This document shows positions 27,430 to 35,390 of a stretch of DNA of 64,000 nt, one piece after another. The stretch spans positions 1-64,000 of the forward strand of contig DATATV010000028.1 in NCBI GenBank assembly GCA_036268615.1, written 5' to 3'. The translations under genes and the position numbers were made by a program. Position 1 is the stretch's first letter. Each line of letters opens with the position of its first letter. A model generated the notes under the pieces. It saw only the letters and a list, made by a program, of their open reading frames with translations. It ran no database searches and was not told the origin of the DNA. This stretch comes from DATATV01 sp036268615 (GTDB lineage: Bacteria; Actinomycetota; Actinomycetes; Mycobacteriales; Pseudonocardiaceae).

Positions 27430-29802
27430 GTGCTCATCGCAGGTCCGGACACGCGGGTCGTAGAACTACGCGTGCACGGAATCCTGGGCACAACGCCCGA
27501 AGGACTGGTGGACGCGGTCGCCGCGGTCGATGTCGCCGGAGACGGCCTCGGCCGGATCGTGCGACCGGCCGACCGGTTGCGTCGGCCCGCGCCCGGCCCG
27601 GTGCTCAAGGCCGACGGACGCCCACTGCCCCGCACCATGGAGGGCTACGTGTGGAGCGGGATGACCTCAGGTGGCTGGTCCAAGGCCATCTGGGCGCTGC
27701 TGTTCCCGTTCTCGCTGGCCAACGTCTCGTCCTGGATGCTGCCGCCGGCGCCCGACGGGGTGGACATCGCCTGGGTGCTGCGCCGCTGCTGCCAGGCGCT
27801 GCTGCGGATCGCCGCGCTGCTGCTCACCATGCTGCTGATCGGTCAGCTGGCCGCGGTCTCGCTGGACCTGCTCGCCGCCCAGTGCCTGGCCCCCGCCGAG
27901 CACTGCCTGACCGTGGTGCCCGAGTCGTTCCGACAGCTCCCGGCGGTGCGCACCGCGCTGGGTCTGGTGCCGCTGCTGATCGTGCTGTTCGTGATCAACC
28001 AGGTCTCGACGGTGAACTGGAAGACCACCGCCGAACCGGGCGACGAACGGCCGGCCCGGCCCGGCCACCAGCTGAACAACCTGCCCGGCGTCGGTCGGCT
28101 GGCCGACCCGGACGCACCGGCACTGCGTGCGCTGCACCTGGCCGGCTCGCTCGGGGTGATCGCGCTGATCGCCTACGGCGGGCCGCTGGGCCGGGGACAC
28201 GCGCCGATGGCGCTGTGGATTCTGAGCCTGGTGCTGGTCGGGTTGTGCCTGGTCGGCGCCTTGGTGTTCGGTGACCCGACCGGGTCGCGGACCGGCTGGA
28301 CCGGTCACTGGGCCAAGCTGGCCACCGCCCGCACCCCGCGCCGGCTGCTGATCGCCGCCGGGGTCGTGCTGGTCGGGCTGGCGATCCCGGCGCTGCCCCG
28401 ACCGGCCGGGCCGCTGCCGGGCACCGATCCGACCCTGCAGTCGATCACCATCGCGCTGGCCTGCGCGTGTGTGCTGCTGGGCGCGCTGCTGGTTCCGGCC
28501 GCACTGCTGGCCCGGCGCGCGTGGGCCGAACTGCCGCGCGAGTTGCGGCCGTGGGCGGGCGGTTGGATGGCGGCTCCGTTCATGGCGCTGGCCGCGCTGC
28601 TCGGCGGTGGTTTCGGGGCGGGCGTCGGGATCACCGTCCGGCAGGCGCTCGGCGGTATGCCGCTGGCGCTGCCGCACGGCTACGCCTACCTGACCCTGCT
28701 GTGGGGCATCGCCGGCGCGTTGGGCCTGCTGCTCACCATCGGACTGGTGGCCACCGCGGTGATCCGCCGGTGGGTGCTGCGCCGCAGCGGCCGGGGCGTG
28801 CCGCCGGTGGCCGGGCTGCTGCACGTCGACCGGCCGGCCGACACCGCCGCCGCGGCCTCGGTCTGGTGGTGGGCGAGCTGGATCCGGCGGCACGCGCACC
28901 GGGTGGTGCTCGGGCTGGCCGCGGTGCTCACCGTGGGCGCGGTGGTGTCCGCGGTGCCGTGGCTCAGCGGCGCGCTGCCGCCGAAGTGGAGCGCACCGCT
29001 GTCCGCCGTCGGTGTGATCGCGCTGGCCGGGCTGGCGGCGTGGCTGCTGCGCCAGGTGTATGCGGCGATCCGGCAGCCCGACCGGGCCCGGCAGGTGGGC
29101 GGGCTGGCCGACCTGGCGTCGTTCTGGCCGCGGGAGTCGCACCCGATCGTGCCGCCGTGCTACGCCCTCAAGGCCGTCCCGGAACTGGCCGAACGGGTCA
29201 ACACCTACCTGGCCGACCCGAGCACCCGGGTGGTGCTCGCCGGGCACAGCCAGGGCAGCGTGCTGGTCTGCTCGGCGATGGCCCGGCTGCTGGACTCGAT
29301 CCCGGCGGCGAACCGGGAACGGCTGGGCCTCGTCGTGGCCGGCTCGCCGCTGCGCTGGGCGTACTCCCGGGCGTTCCCGGGGGTGGTGCCGCACGCCGGG
29401 CTGGCCGAGCTGTTCGGCGACCTGGACGGCCGGTGGCGGTCACTGTGCCGGGGTACCGACGCGATCGGCGGCGGGCTGACCACCTGGCGGCGGCAGGTCT
29501 TCAACAACCAGCTGATCGGCATCGGTTTTCATCCGGAGGGGCCCTCAGGCGCGCTGTCCCCGGCGACCTGCGGGCCGACCGGCGCGCTCGTGCTGGGCGG
29601 GGACCACTGGCTGCCCGATCCCGAACGCGGGCCGTTCCCGGGCCGGCGGTGGGCTTCGGGGGTACTCAAGCACCAGGACTACTACTCCGACCCGGAGTGG
29701 GACCGGGCCATCGCGTGCGCGTCCGGGCTGGAGTCGCCCACGTCGACGACAACCACGCCGACGTTGTTCCGGCTGCCCGGCAGGTTGGCGAAGAGCTCCT
29801 AG
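27430..29802 (+). CDS. Multi-pass membrane protein with a split alpha/beta-hydrolase-like domain
   Basis: The 790-residue product begins at a GTG with AGGAGG just upstream. The N-terminus has VVELRVHGILGTTPEG, resembling the HG oxyanion region of alpha/beta hydrolases. About ten hydrophobic segments follow (roughly residues 90-560). The C-terminal part has a classic nucleophile elbow GHSQG (residues 605-609, Ser607) in VVLAGHSQGSVLVCSAMARLL, and a possible catalytic His near GGDHWLPDP. So the hydrolase fold appears split by a large membrane insertion. Substrate is unknown; a membrane-bound lipase or esterase is plausible. It shares its stop CTAG with the convergent glmL-like gene. Confidence 0.7.
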   Translation: MLIAGPDTRVVELRVHGILGTTPEGLVDAVAAVDVAGDGLGRIVRPADRLRRPAPGPVLKADGRPLPRTMEGYVWSGMTSGGWSKAIWALLFPFSLANVSSWMLPPAPDGVDIAWVLRRCCQALLRIAALLLTMLLIGQLAAVSLDLLAAQCLAPAEHCLTVVPESFRQLPAVRTALGLVPLLIVLFVINQVSTVNWKTTAEPGDERPARPGHQLNNLPGVGRLADPDAPALRALHLAGSLGVIALIAYGGPLGRGHAPMALWILSLVLVGLCLVGALVFGDPTGSRTGWTGHWAKLATARTPRRLLIAAGVVLVGLAIPALPRPAGPLPGTDPTLQSITIALACACVLLGALLVPAALLARRAWAELPRELRPWAGGWMAAPFMALAALLGGGFGAGVGITVRQALGGMPLALPHGYAYLTLLWGIAGALGLLLTIGLVATAVIRRWVLRRSGRGVPPVAGLLHVDRPADTAAAASVWWWASWIRRHAHRVVLGLAAVLTVGAVVSAVPWLSGALPPKWSAPLSAVGVIALAGLAAWLLRQVYAAIRQPDRARQVGGLADLASFWPRESHPIVPPCYALKAVPELAERVNTYLADPSTRVVLAGHSQGSVLVCSAMARLLDSIPAANRERLGLVVAGSPLRWAYSRAFPGVVPHAGLAELFGDLDGRWRSLCRGTDAIGGGLTTWRRQVFNNQLIGIGFHPEGPSGALSPATCGPTGALVLGGDHWLPDPERGPFPGRRWASGVLKHQDYYSDPEWDRAIACASGLESPTSTTTTPTLFRLPGRLAKSS

Positions 29803-31112
29803 GACCGGTCGACGAGCTGGGTGTGCAACAGCGCGTCGGCACTGTCGGCCCGGCCGGCCGCGGCCAGTAGACCGGCCGGGGCCAGCACGTAGTCGGTGTC
29901 GACGACAACGGCGGCGTGCCGGAGAACCGGACGCAGCACCGGATCGGCCCGCAGTATATCCTCCACTGTGGACAGTTCGGCCGGGTTGGCGTGCCGGAAG
30001 ACACCACCGGAGAGCACCAGCAGACCGGCGCCCCTCGGCCCGAGCCGGCCGTCGACCAGCCGGAGGTGCCGGCGCAACGCGAGCACCGCGGCCAACCCGG
30101 CCAGCCGAACGTCCACTGTGGACTCAATCGGACCGGCCGGAACGAACTCGACGTGGTCGGCCCGGAACCGGGCGGCCGCCCGCAGGGAGACCAGCTCGGC
30201 TCCGCTCAGCAGCCGCTCCGCCTCGGCCTCGGCGACCACCCCCGGGGCCGACCAGCGCATCCCGATGTCGCCCTCGACCGTGCGGCGGTCCGGCGGCAGC
30301 GCGACCGCGTGCGTCTCCGGCTCGGCGGCCGAGGACACCGCCGAGTAGACGTCCGTCGTCGCGCCGCCGACATCCACCACCAGCACCGCGCCGGCCTCAC
30401 CGGCGGCGAGCAGCGCGGCCAGCCGAGCGACGCCGACCAGCACCGCGGCCGGGGTCACCGTGCGCACGAGCTGCCGAAACCGCGGTCCGCCGGACAGCCC
30501 CTTGCCGCCGATCACGTGGTCCAGGAACACCGAGCGGATCGCCGCCCGCGCCGGTCCGGGCGCCAGTTCGCCCACGTCCGGCAGCACGTTGTCGGTGCAC
30601 ACCACGGTGCGCCCGGCCGACCGCAGTGCCGCGAGCGCGTCCGGCTGGGCCACCTTGTTGCCGGCGAGCACCACCGGACAGCCGATCCGCGCCGAGGCCA
30701 ACTCGGTGGCGTTGTGCAGCAGCACCCGGGTGTCACCGCCGTCGGTCCCGCCGACCAGCAGCACGACGTCGGGCCGCGCGGCCCGGAGTTCGGTGAGACC
30801 CGCCGGACCGAGCCGCCCGGCGGCCACGTGCACCACCTTCGCCCCGGCCGACAGCGCGACCCGGTACCCGGCTTCCGCGCTGATCAGCCGTTCCTGCCCG
30901 ACCACCGCGAGCCGCAGCCCACCACCGGCCGACGAACACGCCAGGACCTCGGCCTGCTCGGCGGCCAGCGCGGTGGTCACTTCGGTGATGCCGGTGAGCA
31001 CCTCCGGCGGCGTGGTCGGGTGCTGCGCGGTGCCCAGCAGGCCGCCGTCCGGGCCGACCAGCGCGCCCTTCGTCCAGGTCGAGCCGACATCCAGGCAGAG
31101 CACGGCAGTCAT
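29799..31112 (-). CDS. GlmL/MutL-type ATPase (glutamate mutase accessory family), orphan
   Basis: The 437-residue protein is an actin-like ATPase: phosphate-1 motif CLDVGSTWTKGAL at the N-terminus, phosphate-2 motif VVDVGGATTDVYS in the middle, plus LVGGTDGGDT and VLAGNKVA segments. It matches the MutL/GlmL family, thought to reactivate or chaperone B12-dependent glutamate mutase or similar aminomutases. No mutase subunit gene (glmE, glmS) is in the window, so its partner is unknown. The ATG at 31112 gives the family N-terminus; the open frame to 31181 overlaps rmlB. It starts 11 bp after the rmlB stop, probably in one operon. Confidence 0.8.
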   Translation of the reverse strand: MTAVLCLDVGSTWTKGALVGPDGGLLGTAQHPTTPPEVLTGITEVTTALAAEQAEVLACSSAGGGLRLAVVGQERLISAEAGYRVALSAGAKVVHVAAGRLGPAGLTELRAARPDVVLLVGGTDGGDTRVLLHNATELASARIGCPVVLAGNKVAQPDALAALRSAGRTVVCTDNVLPDVGELAPGPARAAIRSVFLDHVIGGKGLSGGPRFRQLVRTVTPAAVLVGVARLAALLAAGEAGAVLVVDVGGATTDVYSAVSSAAEPETHAVALPPDRRTVEGDIGMRWSAPGVVAEAEAERLLSGAELVSLRAAARFRADHVEFVPAGPIESTVDVRLAGLAAVLALRRHLRLVDGRLGPRGAGLLVLSGGVFRHANPAELSTVEDILRADPVLRPVLRHAAVVVDTDYVLAPAGLLAAAGRADSADALLHTQLVDRS

Positions 31113-31123
31113 CGAGGCGGTGC

Positions 31124-32131
31124 TCAGCGCTCCGACCAGGAGCCCTCGGCGACCGGGCTGCGGTCGCGCAGCGGCTCCCACCAGGACCGGTTGTCGGCGT
31201 ACCAGCGGATCGTCTCGCGCAGCCCGGACTCGAACGGGATCAGCGGCGCCCAGCCCAGCTCACGCCGGATCTTGGTGGAGTCGAGCAGGTAGCGCCGGTC
31301 GTGGCCGGGCCGGTCGGGCACCTCCTGCTTGAGCGAGGCGGGCAGGCCCAACTCGTCCAGCACCAGGTCGGCGATCTGTTCGACGCTGGCCTCCACGCCG
31401 GTGCCGACGTGATAGGTCTCGCCGACCACACCCCGGTCCAGGATGGCCTCGATGGCCCGCACGTGGTCGATCGCGTGAATCCACTCCCGCCGGTTGTCCT
31501 TGGACTTGTAGACCGGCAGGTGCGCGCCGTCCAGCGCGCGGGTGGTGAACAGCGGGATGACCTTCTCCGGGAACTGGTGCGAGCCGTAGTTGTTGGCGCA
31601 GTTGGAGATGGTGATCGGCAGTTCGTAGGTCTCGTGGTAGGCGCGGACCGCGTGGTCGGCGCCGGCCTTGCTGGCGTTGTAGGGGGTGCGCGGCCGGTAG
31701 GGCGACTCCTCGGTGAACGCGGTGTCCGCGTCCAGCGCCAGGTCGCCGTACACCTCGCAGGTGGACACGTGGTGGAATCGCGCGACGCCGACCTGCCGGG
31801 CCGCGTCGAGCAGTGCCTGGGTGCCCAGCACGTTGGTCCGGAAGAACCGGGCCGGGTCGAGCACGGCGAGGCTGTTGTGCGACTCGGCGGCGAAGTTGAC
31901 GATCACGTCGACGCCGTGTTCGCGCAGCGTGTCCTCGACCTTCGCCTGGTCACCGATGTCCGCGTGCACGAACGTGGTCCGGTCGGCCACGTCGGCGAGG
32001 TTGGTCCGGGTACCGGCGTAGGTCAGCGCGTCGAGGGCCACCACGGAGTCCTCGGGGTGCTCAGCCACCCAGTGCCGGACGAAGTGCGAGCCGATGAAGC
32101 CGGCCGCGCCGGTCACCAAGAGCGTCGTCAT
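31124..32131 (-). CDS. rmlB: dTDP-glucose 4,6-dehydratase family protein
   Basis: This extended short-chain dehydrogenase is probably the second step of dTDP-L-rhamnose synthesis. The 335-residue protein has an N-terminal TGAAGFIGSHF Rossmann motif, catalytic YNASK, and the family block NNYGSHQFPEKVIPLF. The usual active-site STDEVYG reads STCEVYG here, so the Asp that helps protonate the leaving hydroxyl is replaced by Cys while Glu is kept. Activity could be altered, or this could be a close relative acting on another nucleotide sugar. rmlD lies 30 kb away; rmlA and rmlC are not in the window. Confidence 0.85.
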   Translation of the reverse strand: MTTLLVTGAAGFIGSHFVRHWVAEHPEDSVVALDALTYAGTRTNLADVADRTTFVHADIGDQAKVEDTLREHGVDVIVNFAAESHNSLAVLDPARFFRTNVLGTQALLDAARQVGVARFHHVSTCEVYGDLALDADTAFTEESPYRPRTPYNASKAGADHAVRAYHETYELPITISNCANNYGSHQFPEKVIPLFTTRALDGAHLPVYKSKDNRREWIHAIDHVRAIEAILDRGVVGETYHVGTGVEASVEQIADLVLDELGLPASLKQEVPDRPGHDRRYLLDSTKIRRELGWAPLIPFESGLRETIRWYADNRSWWEPLRDRSPVAEGSWSER

Positions 32132-32171
32132 ACCCCAGACGCTACCGGGGGCCTACTTCGCGCGTGGCACG

Positions 32172-32474
32172 ATGGTGGATGTGACCGATCGGCTCGACCC
32201 GCTGTACGACGAACTGGACCGCAGCGCCAAGGCGTTGCGCGTGCGGGCGGAACGTTTCGACGCCAACATCACGGCGGCGATGCTGAGGGTCGACGAAGAG
32301 CCGACCGAGGAGCACCGGGCCCGCCGGATGGACTACCTGATGGCGCTGCACTACGTCGCCAAGAAGGCATCGGCCCTGGCCGACCACGACACCGAGGCGG
32401 CCGACCGCTGGCAGGCGATCAGCGACCGCTTCCTGGACCGCGCCTACGGCATGGAGAAACTGGCCGAGGAGTGA
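32172..32474 (+). CDS. Small helical cytosolic protein of unknown function
   Basis: I do not recognise this 100-residue protein. It starts MVDVTDRLDPLYDELDRSAKALRVRAERFDANITAAM and is charged and probably all-helical, with no cysteines, signal peptide or membrane segment. It is transcribed divergently from rmlB (starts 41 bp apart). Several in-frame starts are possible (ATG 32172, GTG 32175 or 32181). Codon use and regular amphipathic pattern support a real gene. Confidence 0.6.
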   Translation: MVDVTDRLDPLYDELDRSAKALRVRAERFDANITAAMLRVDEEPTEEHRARRMDYLMALHYVAKKASALADHDTEAADRWQAISDRFLDRAYGMEKLAEE

Positions 32475-32571
32475 CCGGGCGAGCGGTCACCGAGGTGAAC
32501 GGACACCGATCGGCGGGCCGGTTCCCCCCACGGCGACCGGTGCCGGCTGAGCAGGCTCGTCCCGCCCCGGC

Positions 32572-34335
32572 CTAACTTTCGAGGGCCCACTTCTGGTTCC
32601 CCTGCCCATTGCAGTTCCAGATATCCAGCGCGGTGCCGTCGGCAGTCTCCTGATTGAACACGTCCAGACACAAACCCGACTGCACCCCGCGAACAGTACC
32701 GTCGGATTCAAGCGTCCACTGCTGATTGGCCTGCCCGTTACAGGGCCACAATTCGACCTTGGTCCCGGGCGCGGTCTCGTTGTTGAAGACGTCCAGGCAT
32801 TCGGTCGCTCCGACGGTCCGCAACTCACCGCTGGAAGTGGGAGTGAATTCCTGCCCGATCCCGCCGTGGCAATCCCAGATCTCCTCAGCGGTACCAGGCA
32901 GATAAACCTCGCCACCGGTGGTGTCCAGACACTTCCCGGACTGCGAGCCGACCAGCTCTCCGGTGCCCCCATTACCAGAAACAGGAGAAGCCGTGATCAA
33001 GCTGACCCCACCGGCCGGCACGGTAGCGGTATAGGTCCCGGAAACCGTGCCGAGCGAAGAACCGGACCACACGTCGGTAAGGACCGAAGATCCGGACAAT
33101 CCCAGCGCGGGCAACGACACACTCTCCGAATGGGCTGCCCCACTGTCGGTGTTGAAGACAGCGATATCGAACGTCCCGTTGGTCTCCCGTTTGCTGAACA
33201 CCTGCTCACTACCACTGTCGACCACCCGAGCTGCCGGAATGGTGTCCTGATCGATCGCGATCACCCCACGGTTCTTCAACAGCCCGAGATCCGTGGAATC
33301 CAGATTGGTCAGGTCGATCCCCAGTAACAACGGACTGTCGGCCATCGCCCACAACGAGAGCTGAGTCTGCCGCTCAGCCGGAGTGAGCCCGTCGTTGTTC
33401 CCGTTGCCCACCTCGATCGAGTCGAAGTCGTTCCACCCGCCAGGCTGCCCGTAAGGCTGCCAGGACGCCGCCGAGTCGAACCGCTGGGATACGTTCGCGT
33501 AGTCGGTCAGCGGGTAACTGGTGCCGCTTGAGCAGTAACACTCCACGTCACCGCCGGTGCGCCACCCGTTGGCCAGCGCCTCCCAGGTGGTGGCGTCCGA
33601 AATGGACAGCGAGTTGGACAGTTCCAGCGCGATCGGCCGGCCGGACTGTTTCAACGCGGTGGACCACGCCTGGACGTCCGGGATGTCACCGGCGCCGACG
33701 CCGTCGAGCTTCAGGTAGTCCACGCCCCACGCGGCCAACTGGTCGGCCCAGCCGTTGATGTACGCCTGCGCCCCTGACGCCGAGTAGTTGATGCCGACCA
33801 TGCCGCCGCAGTTGTAGTTGTTCTCGTTCACCGAGGGCTCGGCGATCTGGTCGGCGGTGTTCGTGGTGCCCTTGATCGGGCTGTGCGCGGCGACCGCGGC
33901 CTTGGCGATGCCCGGCGTGACGTAGAGGCCGAACTTCAGCCCGTCGGCGTGCACGTGTGCGGCGACCACCTGGATGCCGTTGGTGCTGCCCGACGGCGGG
34001 AACTTCGACGGGTCGGTCTGCCAGTAGCCGTTGGCGTCCACCGCGGGGCCGGTGCCGCCGTTGCAGATGTAGTAGAAGTCGTCGAGATTGATGTGGTCGT
34101 AGCCGTAGCCGCTCAGGCCGCTGTTCTTCATCGCGTCGGCCTGCGCGTCGATCTTGGCCGCGGACGGCGCGGACCGCAGGAAACTCCAGCTGCTCCAGCC
34201 CATCAACGGCGTGCCGGCCAGCCCGTTGCTCTCCGCGGCGGCCGGCGTGGCGAGCAGCGTCGACAGCACGGGTAACAGGGCGGCGCCGAGCACCGCGACC
34301 AGGACGAGCCGACACGTGCGAGAGATCCGCGACAT
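32572..34335 (-). CDS. Secreted GH27 alpha-galactosidase with C-terminal ricin-type lectin domain
   Basis: The 587-residue protein has a signal peptide (cleavage likely after ATPAAA, about residue 34) and a GH27 barrel. The motifs are GWSSW, DDFYY, nucleophile D211 in YLKLDG and acid/base D263 in WRTGGD. After a beta-sandwich domain, residues 455-587 form one ricin-B trefoil with three CLD...W repeats ending QEF, QQW and QKW. It should cleave terminal alpha-galactosyl residues from plant galactomannans or similar glycans outside the cell. It does not belong to the conserved mycobacterial gene order, so it is an accessory insertion. A GAGGTG site precedes the ATG. Confidence 0.93.
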   Translation of the reverse strand: MSRISRTCRLVLVAVLGAALLPVLSTLLATPAAAESNGLAGTPLMGWSSWSFLRSAPSAAKIDAQADAMKNSGLSGYGYDHINLDDFYYICNGGTGPAVDANGYWQTDPSKFPPSGSTNGIQVVAAHVHADGLKFGLYVTPGIAKAAVAAHSPIKGTTNTADQIAEPSVNENNYNCGGMVGINYSASGAQAYINGWADQLAAWGVDYLKLDGVGAGDIPDVQAWSTALKQSGRPIALELSNSLSISDATTWEALANGWRTGGDVECYCSSGTSYPLTDYANVSQRFDSAASWQPYGQPGGWNDFDSIEVGNGNNDGLTPAERQTQLSLWAMADSPLLLGIDLTNLDSTDLGLLKNRGVIAIDQDTIPAARVVDSGSEQVFSKRETNGTFDIAVFNTDSGAAHSESVSLPALGLSGSSVLTDVWSGSSLGTVSGTYTATVPAGGVSLITASPVSGNGGTGELVGSQSGKCLDTTGGEVYLPGTAEEIWDCHGGIGQEFTPTSSGELRTVGATECLDVFNNETAPGTKVELWPCNGQANQQWTLESDGTVRGVQSGLCLDVFNQETADGTALDIWNCNGQGNQKWALES

Positions 34336-34371
34336 GATTTCACCTCACTGTGAAACCGGTCAGGCTATGAA

Positions 34372-34390
34372 TTTCCTGTGTGCCAGGAAA
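34372..34390. promoter_or_regulatory. Candidate operator of the alpha-galactosidase gene
   Basis: A perfect inverted repeat, TTTCCTG (34372-34378) and CAGGAAA (34384-34390) with a 5-base spacer, lies 37-55 bp upstream of the alpha-galactosidase start. Its size and AT-richer sequence in very GC-rich DNA fit a sugar-responsive LacI- or ROK-type repressor site. No such regulator is adjacent. Confidence 0.45.
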
Positions 34391-34429
34391 ACGTTAGCCG
34401 CGTCGCGGATTTCTGACCATGATCGGGAA

Positions 34430-35374
34430 TTAACTGTCAATCGGCCGGACTGCCTCGTCGCGCACCGGGGTGCGGTCCAGGTCGGGCTCCAGGTAGATCA
34501 GGTTGACCGTGGGCACGGCCTCGCGGACCCGCTGCTCGGCCGCGTCGATGGCGCCGGCGACCTCGCGCAGCGACAGCTCCGGTACCAGCGCGATCTTCGC
34601 GGCCACCAGGATCTCCTCCGGGCCGAGGTACTGGGTGCGGATGTGGATCACCCGGTCCACCGTCTCGCGCTGCAACTCGCGCACGATCGTGCGGAGCGTC
34701 TCCGGTTCGGCGCCCTCGCCGATCAGCAGGCTCTTCATCTCCACGATCAGCACGGTGGCCACGAAGCCCAGCGTGGCGCCGATGCCGATGGTGCCGATGC
34801 CGTCGAACACCGGGTTGCCGGTGAGCACGGACAGCCCGACGCCGGCCAGTGCGAGCACCAGGCCGGTCAGCGCGGCACTGTCCTCCAACAGCACCACCGG
34901 CAGTTCGGGGATCTTGACGTTGCGGATGAACCGCCACCAGGAACCCTCGCCGCGCACCTCCTCCGACTCGCGCACGGCGGTCCGGAAACTCATCCCCTCG
35001 AAGCCAAGCGCGACGACCAGGATGATGATCGCGATCAGCGGCGAGTCCACCGGGTGCGGTTCGATCACCTTCTCGACGCCCTCGTAGACCGCGAACGCCG
35101 CACCGAGGCTGAACAGCAGCAGCGCCACGATGAAGCCGTAGAAGAAGCGTTCCCGGCCGAAGCCGAACGGGTGCGCCCGGGTGGCCTTGCGCCGGGACTG
35201 TCGCCGGCCCAGCAGCAGCAGGCCCTCGTTGGACGTGTCCACCACCGAGTGCACGGCCTCGGCGAGCATGGACGAGGACCCGGTGAGCAGGAACCCGACG
35301 AACTTGGCGACCGCGACACCGGCGTTCGCCAGCAGCGCTGCGAGGACTGTCTTGCCCCCGCCTTCCGTTGCCAC
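34430..35374 (-). CDS. Cation diffusion facilitator family transporter
   Basis: The 314-residue inner-membrane protein has about six helices. The first metal site is HSVVD in SSSMLAEAVHSVVDTSNEG; the partner helix has EDSAALTGLVLALAG instead of the usual HxxxD. This and the long soluble C-terminal domain fit the ZnT9/SLC30A9-like branch. The family exports Zn2+, Mn2+ or Fe2+ in exchange for protons; the metal here is not determined. I chose the GTG at 35374 because GGAGGAT precedes it, not the open frame to 35467. It starts 16 bp after the manA stop, so it may be read with it. Confidence 0.88.
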   Translation of the reverse strand: MATEGGGKTVLAALLANAGVAVAKFVGFLLTGSSSMLAEAVHSVVDTSNEGLLLLGRRQSRRKATRAHPFGFGRERFFYGFIVALLLFSLGAAFAVYEGVEKVIEPHPVDSPLIAIIILVVALGFEGMSFRTAVRESEEVRGEGSWWRFIRNVKIPELPVVLLEDSAALTGLVLALAGVGLSVLTGNPVFDGIGTIGIGATLGFVATVLIVEMKSLLIGEGAEPETLRTIVRELQRETVDRVIHIRTQYLGPEEILVAAKIALVPELSLREVAGAIDAAEQRVREAVPTVNLIYLEPDLDRTPVRDEAVRPIDS

Positions 35375-35390
35375 CTGGTGATCCTCCGGT

